From NCBI RefSeq assembly GCF_001908095.1, contig NZ_MKGR01000001.1, forward strand, positions 62,001 to 126,000: DNA of 64,000 nt, in the 5' to 3' direction. The translations under genes were made by a program, and so were the position numbers. Position 1 is the stretch's first letter; every line of letters starts with the position of its first letter. This stretch comes from Xenorhabdus thuongxuanensis (lineage in GTDB: Bacteria; Pseudomonadota; Gammaproteobacteria; Enterobacterales; Enterobacteriaceae). Below are positions 45,202 to 54,530 of this stretch, one piece after another. The notes beneath the pieces were generated by a model that saw only the letters and a list, made by a program, of their open reading frames with translations, was not told the DNA's origin and did not search any database.

Positions 45202-45918
45202 ATGAATGAACTTCACTCTTTAATCAGTGCCGCCGGAGTCACCGTCGGCCTTGCCGTTTCTTCTCTTGTCGTCGGTTTAGTTCTGGCAATGTTTTTGGCT
45301 GCATGGGAATCCATTCGCTGGAAACCTATTGCTTTTTTGGGCTCCTGCTGGGTTACCTTGATCCGAGGATTACCTGAAATTTTAGTTGTTCTCTTCATCT
45401 ATTTTGGCAGTTCACAATTCCTCATTACGCTGTCTGAAGGTTTTGATATCAATCTTATTGTCTGGCGTTTTAAAATACAGATAGAAATTGACAACTTTGA
45501 TGTCAGCCCTTTCCTGTGCGGCGTTATTGCCCTGTCTCTGCTCTATTCTGCTTATGCTTCACAAACGCTACGGGGGGCATTAAAAGCGGTTCCGCTAGGG
45601 CAATGGGAAGCTAGCCAGGCGCTGGGGTTAAGTCAAAGTCGCATCTTTTTTCGCTTGATTATGCCTCAAATGTGGCGCCATGCCCTGCCAGGGCTTGGTA
45701 ATCAATGGCTGGTTTTATTAAAAGATACTGCATTGGTTTCATTAATCAGCGTTAATGATCTGATGTTACAAACAAAAAGTATTGCAACCCGAACTCAGGA
45801 ACCGTTCACATGGTATATGATTGTTGCTATGATCTATCTGATAATCACCCTAGTCAGCCAATTTATTCTCAAACAGCTTGAAATACGCGCCACTCATTTT
45901 GAACGGAGTGCTTCATGA
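45202..45918 (+). CDS. artQ: arginine ABC transporter permease ArtQ
   Basis: ArtQ is one of two membrane subunits of the arginine importer. The 238-residue protein starts [20 protein letters not shown], has five membrane segments and the EAA loop [21 protein letters not shown]. coli ArtQ is 238. It begins 11 bases after artI and overlaps artM by four bases. Confidence 0.97.
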   Translation: MNELHSLISAAGVTVGLAVSSLVVGLVLAMFLAAWESIRWKPIAFLGSCWVTLIRGLPEILVVLFIYFGSSQFLITLSEGFDINLIVWRFKIQIEIDNFDVSPFLCGVIALSLLYSAYASQTLRGALKAVPLGQWEASQALGLSQSRIFFRLIMPQMWRHALPGLGNQWLVLLKDTALVSLISVNDLMLQTKSIATRTQEPFTWYMIVAMIYLIITLVSQFILKQLEIRATHFERSAS

Positions 45919-46586
45919 TGTTTGAATATATCAAAGAAATTTTACCTGGCTTACAAACCAGCCTTAGTTTGACTTTCTCAGCATTGCTGGCTGCATTTAT
46001 ACTATCTATTGTCTTGACCATGATCCTGACAATGAAATTGCCTGTGATCTCTCAATTGGTAAAAAGCTATATCACACTATTTACCGGAACCCCACTCCTC
46101 GTTCAGTTTTTCTTGATTTACTACGGACCAGGGCAATTTCCATCGCTCAAAGAATATCCTTGGTTATGGCAACTTATATCAGAACCGTGGCTATGTGCAA
46201 TGGTCACACTTACATTGAATAGTGCAGCTTACTCAACCCAGCTATTTTACGGTGCTGTCAAAGCAATTCCTGTCGGACAATGGCAATCTTGTCAGGCTCT
46301 CGGTATGTCCAAAGCGCACTCTATGCGCATTCTGCTACCTTATGCTTTTAAGCGAGCGCTCTCTTCCTATTCCAATGAAATTGTGCTGATTTTCAAGAGC
46401 ACTTCACTAGCCAGTACCATCACATTATTAGACATCATGGGATATAGTCAGCTTCAATTTGGGCGTAGTTATGATGCAACGGTATTTATTGCCGCGGGTA
46501 TTATTTACCTCTGCATAAATGGTCTTTTGACACTGTTGATGCGTATAATTGAACACCGAGCCTTATCATTTGAACAGCGCAATTAA
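45915..46586 (+). CDS. artM: arginine ABC transporter permease ArtM
   Basis: ArtM pairs with ArtQ. The 223-residue protein has five membrane segments, [20 protein letters not shown], and the EAA loop [20 protein letters not shown]. The first ATG (45915) overlaps the artQ stop (ATGA); the next ATG (45918) would match the E. coli start and is equally possible. A 10-bp hairpin after the gene ends the operon. Confidence 0.97.
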   Translation: MMFEYIKEILPGLQTSLSLTFSALLAAFILSIVLTMILTMKLPVISQLVKSYITLFTGTPLLVQFFLIYYGPGQFPSLKEYPWLWQLISEPWLCAMVTLTLNSAAYSTQLFYGAVKAIPVGQWQSCQALGMSKAHSMRILLPYAFKRALSSYSNEIVLIFKSTSLASTITLLDIMGYSQLQFGRSYDATVFIAAGIIYLCINGLLTLLMRIIEHRALSFEQRN

Positions 46587-46626
46587 TCAGCATCCACACT
46601 CAATTATCTGATTTCACTATTCCTGC

Positions 46627-46651
46627 CCGTGATAACTCATCGTTATCACGG
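46627..46651. terminator. hairpin between artM and rlmC
   Basis: The arms CCGTGATAAC and GTTATCACGG form a perfect 10-bp stem with a 5-base loop between convergent artM and rlmC. It lies 40 bases past artM and 21 bases past the rlmC stop. There is no clear T-run. Confidence 0.7.
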
Positions 46652-46672
46652 AATAACCAAGATATAAAGTTA

Positions 46673-47806
46673 TTAGTTTACATTAAGAACTAGCAGTACC
46701 AATGTTTCATAATGTTCGGTATGAGGAAACATATCGAATAATTGCACTTTTTCTATTCGATATTGTTTAAGCATAGTGATATCTTTTGCCATCGTCTGAG
46801 CATTACAGCTCGAATAAAGCACATATTTAGGTGCCATCCGACTAAGGTATTCACATAGCTCTTTACCAATTCCTCTCCGAGGAGGGTTTACCAGCACTAA
46901 CTCAGGTAGTTGTGATTTATCAAGAGCAAAATGAGTGGAATCCAGTGCCTGAAAATCCACCTGCTCCAGACCCAGAATTTTGGCAGAACTTTTAGCACAA
47001 CTAATCGCTTCAGCACTGATCTCAATTCCCGTCAGTCGGGTCTCTTTATTTGCACAATGCAAACCGAAACCGCCAGCACCGCAAAACAGATCCCACATAT
47101 TGCTGATGTTCAATTCCCTAACCCAACGCCCCGCTGTTGCATACAACTCTGAGGCAATATCTGGATTTGTCTGGAAAAAACTACGCGGGCGGATGTACAG
47201 CGGAATGCCGTTAAAAGTTTCCTGCAACATCTTACGTTCGGTAAAAATGATTTCCTTCTCACCTTCCAGGATCGCCATATGGGTTGGCTGAATATTAGCG
47301 GAAATCACTGTTGCTTGTGGCAATTGTTCCTTCAGCCAAGGCAAAGCCCGCTCTAATTGAGCCAGCTTTGTTTCCGAACGCAAAACAAAACGCAGCATTA
47401 TTTCACCATTAGCGCGACTTTCCGTCAGAAGAATATATTTTAATTCCCCTTTCCTACGTTCAACGTTGTACGGAACCAAGCCAGCTCTGCCAATAAATGT
47501 TTTTATGACTGCAAATACCATCTGAAAGTATTTTGGATACAGCTGACAGTCACAAAGATCCACCGTTCTGCCATCACGATGCAACATACCAAGCAATGGA
47601 CGCTCAACACTGCCGCTTACTACCATCTTGGCTTTATTACGGAACTCACTTGTTTTGCTAGTTACTGGCGACAACCAATGTACTACTGATCCTTCCTGTA
47701 AAAGTTGCTTTAAATGTTTTTGTTTATCAAATAATTGCTGTGAATAGGACTTATCGAGCCACTGGCAGGAGTGACAATGCCCCGCGGTATACTGCGCACA
47801 TTGCAT
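46673..47806 (-). CDS. rlmC: 23S rRNA (uracil-747-C5)-methyltransferase
   Basis: RlmC (RumB) makes m5U747 in 23S rRNA using SAM. The 377-residue protein has N-terminal iron-sulphur cysteines in [16 protein letters not shown] (residues 3, 11 and 14) plus a fourth in DLCDCQLYP. The SAM site is [14 protein letters not shown], and the nucleophilic Cys is residue 334 in [13 protein letters not shown]. coli RlmC is 375. It is the only rRNA uracil methyltransferase in the window. ybjN lies upstream on the same strand. Confidence 0.97.
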   Translation of the reverse strand: MQCAQYTAGHCHSCQWLDKSYSQQLFDKQKHLKQLLQEGSVVHWLSPVTSKTSEFRNKAKMVVSGSVERPLLGMLHRDGRTVDLCDCQLYPKYFQMVFAVIKTFIGRAGLVPYNVERRKGELKYILLTESRANGEIMLRFVLRSETKLAQLERALPWLKEQLPQATVISANIQPTHMAILEGEKEIIFTERKMLQETFNGIPLYIRPRSFFQTNPDIASELYATAGRWVRELNISNMWDLFCGAGGFGLHCANKETRLTGIEISAEAISCAKSSAKILGLEQVDFQALDSTHFALDKSQLPELVLVNPPRRGIGKELCEYLSRMAPKYVLYSSCNAQTMAKDITMLKQYRIEKVQLFDMFPHTEHYETLVLLVLNVN

Positions 47807-47832
47807 CGTAAAAAAACCGTATCAAAAAAATA

Positions 47833-48342
47833 TTAATGCAAAGTAAATGTTGATGTTTTCGTTGAAGTTAAGGATTCTTCATCTTCAACTTCCATCTCAC
47901 TTTCTATATCATTATTGACATAGAGAAGACTATTGCTGTGAATTTCAAAAATCACATTCGCAATTTGTTCTTCACCTTGCTGCATAAAATTGGAGAATTG
48001 TTTGAAAGTCATTCCGGCAGCAATAGGGAAAGCCTGACAAACAATCAACTTAGGTAAGCTTTCATCCTGAACATCAATAAATGCCTTCACAGTAAGAGAA
48101 CAAGCATTAATCTGGCTCAAATTAGCAACCAATGGAATTATCGCAGTTGGCCTGACTTCGGCCAAAGCAGAAAACAATACTACATCACCCAACAGATCGA
48201 TCTTGGCATCAAACAAACCATCGATATTCTGCATATGAGGCAAATGCAAGACTGAGCCCGAATCATTCTCAAAATAAGAAATTTTGAGCTGTTCAAGCCA
48301 CGTGCGCAAAATTGACAAATCGGGAATAACCATAGAATCCAT
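47833..48342 (-). CDS. ybjN: YbjN domain protein
   Basis: YbjN has a fold like type III secretion chaperones; in E. coli its level affects motility, biofilm and acid tolerance, but its biochemical role is unclear. The 169-residue protein shows HLPHMQNIDGLFDAKIDLL, AEVRPTAIIPLVANLSQINA and LTVKAFIDVQDESLPKLIVC, matching the family closely. The acidic C-terminal tail (EMEVEDEESLTST) is longer than in E. coli (158). It is encoded upstream of rlmC, 26 bases apart, and may share its transcript. Confidence 0.92.
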   Translation of the reverse strand: MDSMVIPDLSILRTWLEQLKISYFENDSGSVLHLPHMQNIDGLFDAKIDLLGDVVLFSALAEVRPTAIIPLVANLSQINACSLTVKAFIDVQDESLPKLIVCQAFPIAAGMTFKQFSNFMQQGEEQIANVIFEIHSNSLLYVNNDIESEMEVEDEESLTSTKTSTFTLH

Positions 48343-48425
48343 CGAATTAACCTCATATGACCGAGAAGTTACACATGCTACCTAAGGGAACTCCCCAGCA
48401 AGTAGCCGCATGTACAATAATTAAA

Positions 48426-48737
48426 CTATTTGTTTTTTTCATCATCAGTGACAATCTGATGGTTTTTATCCGCTTTCTTATGATCAATTCCCAAAAAGGA
48501 AAGATTATAGACTGCACGCCAGATAATATGGATAGCCGCTGGTATCAAACAGCCGATACCCAATAAAATCATAGCAATGTGTGCTTCTGTCGTCATTAAT
48601 AAAGGTGAAAGAATTATACTATCAGTTATTGATAAGTAAGCCAGAACCAACATCCCCACACCCAATACTTCTAATAAAATGACTAAGTTAGGCATGTCAG
48701 CCAATGAGCGCATCTCTTTTAGTGGGTTCTTTTTCAT
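48426..48737 (-). CDS. ybjC: YbjC/DUF1418 small membrane protein
   Basis: A 103-residue protein with two predicted membrane segments (about residues 18-38 and 52-72) and a charged C-terminal tail. The phrases MRSLADMPNLVILLEVLGV and AMILLGIGCLIPAAIH align to E. coli YbjC (DUF1418), whose function is unknown. E. coli ybjC also neighbours grxA. The start is uncertain: alignment favours the ninth codon (48713), but neither ATG has a good ribosome binding site, so the longer frame is given. Confidence 0.8.
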   Translation of the reverse strand: MKKNPLKEMRSLADMPNLVILLEVLGVGMLVLAYLSITDSIILSPLLMTTEAHIAMILLGIGCLIPAAIHIIWRAVYNLSFLGIDHKKADKNHQIVTDDEKNK

Positions 48738-48945
48738 TCTTTAATCTGTTTCGGCCTAAAAATAGACTTTCTGTTATTCAATAGATTTCTGTTACTGGGT
48801 AAGTCTATCATACCTGAATCCCGATTATTGATTGGACTGATTACAACAAAAGGTAATTCCCGCTTTTTTTTATTAATACTTACAGGCATAGTAACTCCAG
48901 ATGACATTCTATGAAGTTCATGATCATTACCACTAAGGAGTTTGT

Positions 48946-49209
48946 ATGTACACTGTCATTTTTGGCCGCCCTGGTTGTCCTTACTGCGTTCGTGCCAAAG
49001 AACTCGCTGAGAAACTTAAAAACGAGCGCGACGATTTTGATTATCGCTATGTCGATATATGGGCTGAAAACATCACCAAAAACGACTTATCAAAAACGGT
49101 GGGTAAACCTGTTGAGACTGTTCCCCAGATCTTCATTGACGAGAAACATATCGGTGGCTGTACAGATTTTGAAGCTTACTCTAAAGAAAATCTGAAACTG
49201 TACAAATAA
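48946..49209 (+). CDS. grxA: glutaredoxin 1
   Basis: GrxA is a glutathione-dependent thiol-disulfide reductase that reduces ribonucleotide reductase and OxyR. The 87-residue protein starts MYTVIFGRPGCPYC with the redox pair at residues 11 and 14, then TVPQIFIDEKHIGGCTDFE, the cis-Pro and glutathione-binding region. E. coli GrxA is 85. AAGGAG six bases before ATG fixes the start. It is divergent from ybjC. Confidence 0.97.
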   Translation: MYTVIFGRPGCPYCVRAKELAEKLKNERDDFDYRYVDIWAENITKNDLSKTVGKPVETVPQIFIDEKHIGGCTDFEAYSKENLKLYK

Positions 49210-49256
49210 TCGAACCCAATAAAATAATTAGTTATAAAATCAGTCGTCAAAAAAAA

Positions 49257-49296
49257 CCGCTATCCAGGCAGAAACCATTCCCCTGCTGGATAGCGG
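49257..49296 (+). terminator. hairpin downstream of grxA
   Basis: The arms CCGCTATCCAG (49257-49267) and CTGGATAGCGG (49286-49296) make an 11-bp stem that can extend inward by GCAG/CTGC. It starts 48 bases past the grxA stop. There is no strong T-run. Confidence 0.65.
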
Positions 49297-49371
49297 GCGC
49301 CTTAACCATATTAGCCTTCGAAAAAATTTCACCTTCTTGAAAAAAATTTTGCGATTTTTTCTCAAGGACGA

Positions 49372-49404
49372 GAACTTTCACATCATAATGCAGTCTTAAT
49401 TATT
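49372..49404 (+). promoter_or_regulatory. sigmaE-type promoter of rybB
   Basis: GAACTT at 49372-49377, exactly 16 bases, then TCTTAA at 49394-49399 matches the sigmaE consensus (GAACTT-N16-TCTGA), with the RybB 5' end five bases later. In E. coli rybB is a core sigmaE target. Confidence 0.85.
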
Positions 49405-49485
49405 GCCACTGCTTTTCTTTGATGTCCCCATATTGAGGAGCCCGATAGTCATCATCCACTTTGGTTAAAGACTATCGGGTTTTTT
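49405..49485 (+). ncRNA. rybB: RybB small regulatory RNA
   Basis: The first 25 bases begin GCCACTGCTTTTCTTTGATG and are the conserved 5' seed of RybB, which pairs with omp mRNAs under Hfq. This is followed by TCCCCATATTGAGGAGCCC, with a single small hairpin. A terminator (CCCGATAGTC / GACTATCGGG, 10 bp, 19-base loop, six T) closes the RNA at about 81 nt (E. coli about 79). In E. coli RybB represses outer-membrane protein synthesis during envelope stress. The location between grxA and ybjG agrees with its E. coli neighbourhood. The terminator stem differs in sequence from E. coli, which is usual. Confidence 0.93.
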
Positions 49486-49691
49486 ATTAGTCACGAATGA
49501 CTTGCAAGATAGTGATTATCTTCCATTACTATTATGATCCCTATATTATTTACACATGCAACATCAACGAGCATTAAATAAAATTATGAATCAATGTAAT
49601 CCGTTTTTTATGTAAAATAAAAATTGTTAACAACAAGTTGATAAAATAAAATCACCCTGTCTACGTAAATATCTCGCTTGTGAGGCTCACT

Positions 49692-50300
49692 TTGCTAGAA
49701 CAACTTAACCACAATCTGTTTACTTTCATCAATGCAACCCCTGGTTCACCGCCAGCAATGATCTCGCTTGCCATCTTTATAGCGAAATATTGCGTACTTA
49801 TTTATCCCATTACATTAGCCATTTGCTGGCTTTGGGGACAAGAAAGAGCCATTACATCTCAACGCACCGTTGTCAGTAAATCTTGCATTGCTTTTGCCTT
49901 TGGTATGGCAACTTCTTATATCATCGGGGTGATTGTTCCACATGCCCGACCATTTGTTGAAGGTTTTGGCTATAATTTTCTCTACCATGCTCCTACAGAA
50001 TCTTTTCCTAGTAACCACGGCACAGCAGTCTTTACTTTCGCTCTGGCATTTATATTTTGGCATCGCATTTGGTCAGGTTTATGTCTGATAGCTATCGCCT
50101 GTGCTATTGCCTGGTCTCGTGTCTATGTGGGCGTTCACTGGCCAATCGATATGGTTGGAGCATTTTTAGTAAGCCTGTTGGGATGTGCTTTTTCCCAAAT
50201 ATTTTGGAACCAGTACGGAGAATATTTACAAAACAAATTGACCCGACTCTACCAATTCTTCTGCGCATTTTTTATCAAAAAAGGGTGGGTAAAGAATTAA
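49692..50300 (+). CDS. ybjG: undecaprenyl-diphosphatase, PAP2 family (YbjG)
   Basis: YbjG removes a phosphate from undecaprenyl diphosphate at the outer face of the inner membrane, recycling the lipid carrier for cell-wall synthesis. The protein has about five membrane segments and the three phosphatase motifs, PHARPFVEGFGYNF, ESFPSNHGTAVFTF and SRVYVGVHWPIDM, with the catalytic histidines. The start is TTG at 49692: it gives MLEQLNHNLFTFINATP, like E. coli MLENLNLSLFSLINATP, with GAGG six bases upstream. GTG at 49680 is the alternative. The product is 202 residues (E. coli 198). Confidence 0.93.
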   Translation: MLEQLNHNLFTFINATPGSPPAMISLAIFIAKYCVLIYPITLAICWLWGQERAITSQRTVVSKSCIAFAFGMATSYIIGVIVPHARPFVEGFGYNFLYHAPTESFPSNHGTAVFTFALAFIFWHRIWSGLCLIAIACAIAWSRVYVGVHWPIDMVGAFLVSLLGCAFSQIFWNQYGEYLQNKLTRLYQFFCAFFIKKGWVKN

Positions 50301-51130
50301 TCAAGTCTAATATATGCACCAGCCATATATATCCATATGGCTGGTGTAACTGATAACCATAAAAAAATCATGGCATTATTTTGTTCAGGAAATTTTTTAG
50401 CATTTATTCTATTCTTCATAGTAGCTTTAAATATCAGAACAAAATCCTTCGTTATATTTAACAACATATAACTACAAAATGATTACCATTACTTCATAAA
50501 CACAGGATTAAAGAACAAATTTCATACACAACAATTGATCATCCTTAAAGCTCTTATTAAAGAGTGATCAATACTAAACACATTTTCAGTCAAAGACTGA
50601 ACACTATATGCAACAAATTAAAAATTCCATTATTTATCATAGTGTTAATAAAAAAATATCACAAATAAAGATATATAAAGATAAAAATATTGGCACTTAT
50701 AATTCAATTTCAGGTTATTCAAACACCAAGCAAGAAAGTATCATTAATATGTAAATATAATTAAGCAATAATCCAGATAGATATTGGAGTTTAAAATAAA
50801 AATAATGATACATTCTTTAATAAAATTTGCATTTTATTTTATTTAATATTTAGTCAACATTTAGACAAATATTTTTAACAATCTTCCTTCTCTATATAAA
50901 TCTTGCAATTGCGAGAGTGATCACGGTACATTTCACTGAAAATAATTATATTTCCCCTACCAAAAGTCTGGGGTTAAGTTTTTTGGATGTAGTAATAAAA
51001 ACGTTTAGATAAACACCAACACAATATCTGACAACTTATTATTCATATAAAATCCAACTCGCGCATTTAATTAATGTGCGGGTTTAGTAGTTTTTAAATT
51101 TTACTTTACCGCGTTATTTCGGAGATACTT
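50301..51130. other. gene-poor AT-rich region before sdaC
   Basis: 830 bases between ybjG and sdaC. It holds a hairpin (50317-50346), a very AT-rich middle part with no credible gene (one 33-codon hydrophobic frame at 50370-50471 lacks a ribosome binding site), and the sdaC regulatory region. A palindrome GTGATCAC occurs at 50917-50924. A weak hairpin cgcgcat / atgtgcg near 51060-51080 is followed by a T-rich stretch and may attenuate sdaC. Confidence 0.55.
50317..50346 (+). terminator. hairpin downstream of ybjG
   Basis: The arms CACCAGCCATAT and ATATGGCTGGTG form a perfect 12-bp stem with a 6-base loop, 17 bases past the ybjG stop. No T-run follows, so termination strength is uncertain. 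Confidence 0.7.
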
Positions 51131-52438
51131 ATGGACACATCTCAAGCAGGTTCGATAGCATCCTCTGCTTCCAGCACAAGCAATCACACTACCTGGCGTA
51201 AATCAGACACAGTATGGATGCTGGGATTATATGGCACAGCGATTGGTGCCGGAGTTTTGTTTCTTCCCATCAATGCAGGTATTGGTGGTTTAATTCCACT
51301 CATTATTATGGCAATTCTTGCTCTTCCCATGACATTTTTTGCGCATCGTGGAATGTGCCGTTTTGTTTTATCTGGCAAAAGCAGTGGTGATGATATCACC
51401 GGCGTGGTAGAAGAACATTTTGGTAAAGTGGCTGGTTTTCTGATCACCGTTCTCTATTTTTTTGCTATTTATCCTATTCTGCTCGTGTACAGTGTTGCAC
51501 TGACCAATACGGTAGAGAGCTTTCTTGTGCATCAGCTACAGATTGATGCCCCGCCACGTGCATTGCTAGCACTGGTATTGCTTCTTGGTGTAATGAGCAT
51601 TATCCGTTTTGGTGAGAAAGCCATCGTTAAAGCTATGAGTGTATTAGTATTCCCATTCGTCACCGTTTTGATGCTGTTGGCCTTGTACTTAATTCCTCAC
51701 TGGAACACTACCATTTTCGATAGCCTGTCACAGGACAGTGCCATGTCTGTCACAAGCAATAACGGCTTGCTATTTACCTTGTGGCTGGCAATCCCTGTTA
51801 TGGTTTTCTCTTTTAACCATTCCCCAATCATCTCAGCATTCGCAGTTGCGAAACGTGAAGAATATGGTGAGCATGCAGAGAAAAAATGTTCACGCATTTT
51901 GGCCTATGCCCATATCATGATGGTGCTGACAGTCATGTTCTTTGTTTTCAGTTGCGTACTGAGCTTATCACCGGAAAACCTGGCAGAAGCAAAAGCACAG
52001 AACATCACTATTCTGTCCTATCTGGCTAACCACTTCCGTGTACCAACTATTGAATATATTGCTCCATGTATCGCTTTTATTGCCATTACCAAGTCTTTCC
52101 TCGGCCACTATCTGGGTGCCCGTGAAGGCTTTAACGGCATTGTGAACAAAGCAATGATGAACACGAGTGGCAAGACGATTCAGCACAAGACGCTGAATCG
52201 TATCACTAGTCTCTTTATGCTGGTCAGTGCTTGGATCGTCGCTACACTTAACCCAAGCATCCTGAACATCATTGAATCACTGGGTGGACCAATTATTGCG
52301 ATGATCCTGTTTATCATGCCAATGTACGCAATCAAAAAAGTTCCAGCTATGCGCAAATATGCAGGTAAGCCAAGCAATATTTTTGTCATTGTCACCGGCT
52401 CAATTGCTATTTCAGCGGCAATTTACTCAGTTATGTAA
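51131..52438 (+). CDS. sdaC: serine transporter SdaC (HAAAP family)
   Basis: SdaC is a proton-coupled serine importer of the hydroxy/aromatic amino acid permease family. The 435-residue protein has 11 predicted membrane segments and closely follows E. coli SdaC: MLGLYGTAIGAGVLFLPINA, FSFNHSPIISAFAVAKREEY, ITKSFLGHYLGAREGFNG and GGPIIAMILFIMPMYAIKKV. In E. coli sdaC is paired with serine deaminase sdaB; here it stands alone. The ribosome binding site is CGGAG. A strong bidirectional terminator follows. Confidence 0.94.
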   Translation: MDTSQAGSIASSASSTSNHTTWRKSDTVWMLGLYGTAIGAGVLFLPINAGIGGLIPLIIMAILALPMTFFAHRGMCRFVLSGKSSGDDITGVVEEHFGKVAGFLITVLYFFAIYPILLVYSVALTNTVESFLVHQLQIDAPPRALLALVLLLGVMSIIRFGEKAIVKAMSVLVFPFVTVLMLLALYLIPHWNTTIFDSLSQDSAMSVTSNNGLLFTLWLAIPVMVFSFNHSPIISAFAVAKREEYGEHAEKKCSRILAYAHIMMVLTVMFFVFSCVLSLSPENLAEAKAQNITILSYLANHFRVPTIEYIAPCIAFIAITKSFLGHYLGAREGFNGIVNKAMMNTSGKTIQHKTLNRITSLFMLVSAWIVATLNPSILNIIESLGGPIIAMILFIMPMYAIKKVPAMRKYAGKPSNIFVIVTGSIAISAAIYSVM

Positions 52439-52466
52439 TCAAAAGCTTCTTTCGACAGTAGCATCT

Positions 52467-52505
52467 AAAAAATGCCAGTTATCAAAAAATCGACTGGCAT
52501 TTTTT
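52467..52505. terminator. bidirectional terminator between sdaC and dacC
   Basis: A 13-bp perfect stem, AAAAAATGCCAGT / ACTGGCATTTTTT, with a 13-base loop has A/T flanks, so it can stop both the sdaC (plus) and dacC (minus) transcripts. Confidence 0.92.
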
Positions 52506-52529
52506 CATTTAGATGTTAACCGCTATATA

Positions 52530-53735
52530 TTAACCGAAGATCGAGTTAAACCAGCCACTAACCGTTTTTACAACGAAATCCCATATACGTCCAAAGAAAC
52601 CGCTTTCTTCCACTGCTTCTTTAACAACCAGTGTGCGCTGGTCAATGACTTTATCGTTTAGCAGAAAGTTCACTGTACCCACCACTTGGTTCTGAGCTAG
52701 TGGCGCCTCAAGCGAGGTATTATTCAGGGTAAAACTTGCTTTCAAATGACCTCCTTGTCCACGAGGAACTATCACGGAAGCATCTTTTTCCACTCCCAAT
52801 GCGACTTCTGAACGAGTCCCATACCATACTTTCTCTGTCACTAAAGTATCACTGGCCTTCAACAGAGTCGCCGATTCATAAAAACGAAATCCCCATGACA
52901 AAAGTTTTTCACTGTCAGAAAAACGTACGCGATCACTAGGGGCACCCAATACCACTGAAATCAGACGCATTGGCCCTTCAGTTGCCGATGCAACAAGATT
53001 ATAGCCTGCACCACTGGTATGTCCGGTTTTGATACCATCCACATTCATGTTTTTATTCCACAACAGGCGATTACGATTAGGCTGGCGGATATTGTTAAAA
53101 GTGAATTCTTTTTCTTTATTCAGGGCGTATTCTTCCGGCACATCACGGATCATGGCCTGACTCAAAAGCGCCATATCATGGGCAGTACTATACTGCTCTG
53201 CTGCATCCAAACCATGTACTGTTTTGAAATGAGTATTCGTCAATTTTAGTGTTTCTGAGTACTTATTCATCAAATCAACGAAAGCGTCCTGACTGCCTGC
53301 GACATAATCGGCAAGTGCAATACTGGCATCATTACCGGATTGGATAACAACACCGCGGTTCAGATCAATCACTTTAACCCTGTCACCAGGCTTCAAAAAC
53401 ATCAGCGATGAGCCCTTAAGTATTGGATTCCCAGTAGCCCAGGCATCTTTGCCAACAGTTACCATATCTTCTGTAGAAATTTTCCCTGACTTGATCGCTT
53501 GCCCTACGACATAGCTGGTCATTATCTTCGTCAAGCTGGCAGGATCTAACCGCTCATCCGCGTTATTTGAAGCCAGAATTTTTCCACTGACATAATCCAT
53601 TAATACATAGGCTTTTGCATCAATTTCAGGTGCGGCGGGTTGTTCTATTGCATATACATTGATACTCGCCAACCAAAAAACACTTAGGCCAAAGGTAAAA
53701 GATTTAATTATCGGTATCTGCTGTCTTTTTTTCAT
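52530..53735 (-). CDS. dacC: D-alanyl-D-alanine carboxypeptidase (PBP6-type)
   Basis: This low-molecular-mass penicillin-binding protein trims the terminal D-Ala from peptidoglycan pentapeptides. The 401-residue precursor has a signal peptide ending NVYA (residue 29). The serine-protease-like motifs are S67-L-T-K70 in [12 protein letters not shown] in VIQSGNDAS and KTG in [10 protein letters not shown]. The C-terminal beta domain and amphipathic anchor ([17 protein letters not shown]) are present. Synteny with ybjG and gstB supports dacC rather than dacA, although the two paralogues are very alike. Confidence 0.92.
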   Translation of the reverse strand: MKKRQQIPIIKSFTFGLSVFWLASINVYAIEQPAAPEIDAKAYVLMDYVSGKILASNNADERLDPASLTKIMTSYVVGQAIKSGKISTEDMVTVGKDAWATGNPILKGSSLMFLKPGDRVKVIDLNRGVVIQSGNDASIALADYVAGSQDAFVDLMNKYSETLKLTNTHFKTVHGLDAAEQYSTAHDMALLSQAMIRDVPEEYALNKEKEFTFNNIRQPNRNRLLWNKNMNVDGIKTGHTSGAGYNLVASATEGPMRLISVVLGAPSDRVRFSDSEKLLSWGFRFYESATLLKASDTLVTEKVWYGTRSEVALGVEKDASVIVPRGQGGHLKASFTLNNTSLEAPLAQNQVVGTVNFLLNDKVIDQRTLVVKEAVEESGFFGRIWDFVVKTVSGWFNSIFG

Positions 53736-53890
53736 TATTGCTCGCCCTTTTTCTCTGCTAAAACTCTATTAATATAGGATGTTATAAGAGAAGACTCCAA
53801 CCCAATAACGTAAAGATTTTTCTGTCATTCAACTCGTTTTATTGCCATATTATCAATCGTTAAAAATAGACTGACATTAAGGAGAAAATG

Positions 53891-54511
53891 ATGTTGACAA
53901 TTTGGGGCCGTAAAAATTCATCAAACGTGAAAAAAGTGCTTTGGTGTCTGGAAGAACTGAATGTGCCATATCAGCAAATTGATGTTGGTGGTAAATTTGG
54001 CAAACTCAACGATCCTGAATACCTGCGTATGAACCCCAATGCAGTTATTCCTTGTTTGCAAGAAGACGATTTTATCTTATGGGAATCCAATGCAATTGTT
54101 CGTTACATTGCTGCAAAATATGGCAAAGACAGTCTTTACCCAGCCGATCTTCAAGAAAGAGCCAGTGTTGAAAAATGGATGGATTGGGTTGGTTGCAACT
54201 TCTTCCCTCCGATTAAACAATTTATGATCAACTTTGTCAGAACACCAGCAGATCAACGTGACCCTAAAATTATCGGCCAATTGTTAGCAGAAATTGAAAA
54301 ATGGCTGAGAATTATCGATGACACTCTAAGTAATCAGCAATACCTTTCCGGTGATAAATTTGGTATGGCTGATATTGCTCTAGCTCCGCTGGCTTACTTA
54401 TGGTTAAACGTAGAAATAGAGCGCCCATCCCTACCAAACTTAGAGCGCTGGTATCAATTGCTGATCGAAAGACCTGCTTTCAGAAAGATTGTTATGATAG
54501 AAATAAGCTGA
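53891..54511 (+). CDS. gstB: glutathione S-transferase GstB
   Basis: A 206-residue cytosolic glutathione S-transferase with the thioredoxin-like N-domain (MLTIWGRKNSSNVKKVLWCL, with the conserved SSNVKKVLW and WESNAIVRY) and an alpha-helical C-domain (SGDKFGMADIALAPLAYLW, RPAFRKIVM). It matches E. coli GstB (YliJ), which conjugates bromoacetate and related substrates. Two ATGs follow AAGGAG; the second (53891) gives better spacing and matches E. coli. gstB also neighbours dacC in E. coli. Confidence 0.93.
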   Translation: MLTIWGRKNSSNVKKVLWCLEELNVPYQQIDVGGKFGKLNDPEYLRMNPNAVIPCLQEDDFILWESNAIVRYIAAKYGKDSLYPADLQERASVEKWMDWVGCNFFPPIKQFMINFVRTPADQRDPKIIGQLLAEIEKWLRIIDDTLSNQQYLSGDKFGMADIALAPLAYLWLNVEIERPSLPNLERWYQLLIERPAFRKIVMIEIS

Positions 54512-54530
54512 GGTTTTACTTGATATTTTA

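Larger units (their letters stand above)
49210..49404. other. grxA-rybB spacer
   Basis: The full gap from grxA to ybjG is about 480 bases. It holds the grxA hairpin, the rybB promoter and RybB. The remaining part (49300-49370 and 49486-49691) is AT-rich with A- and T-runs and shows no gene. Confidence 0.6.

Noticed and set aside
50917-50924. CRP site upstream of sdaC
   Set aside because: The GTGATCAC palindrome does not fit the TGTGA-N6-TCACA spacing, and only one half-site is convincing.
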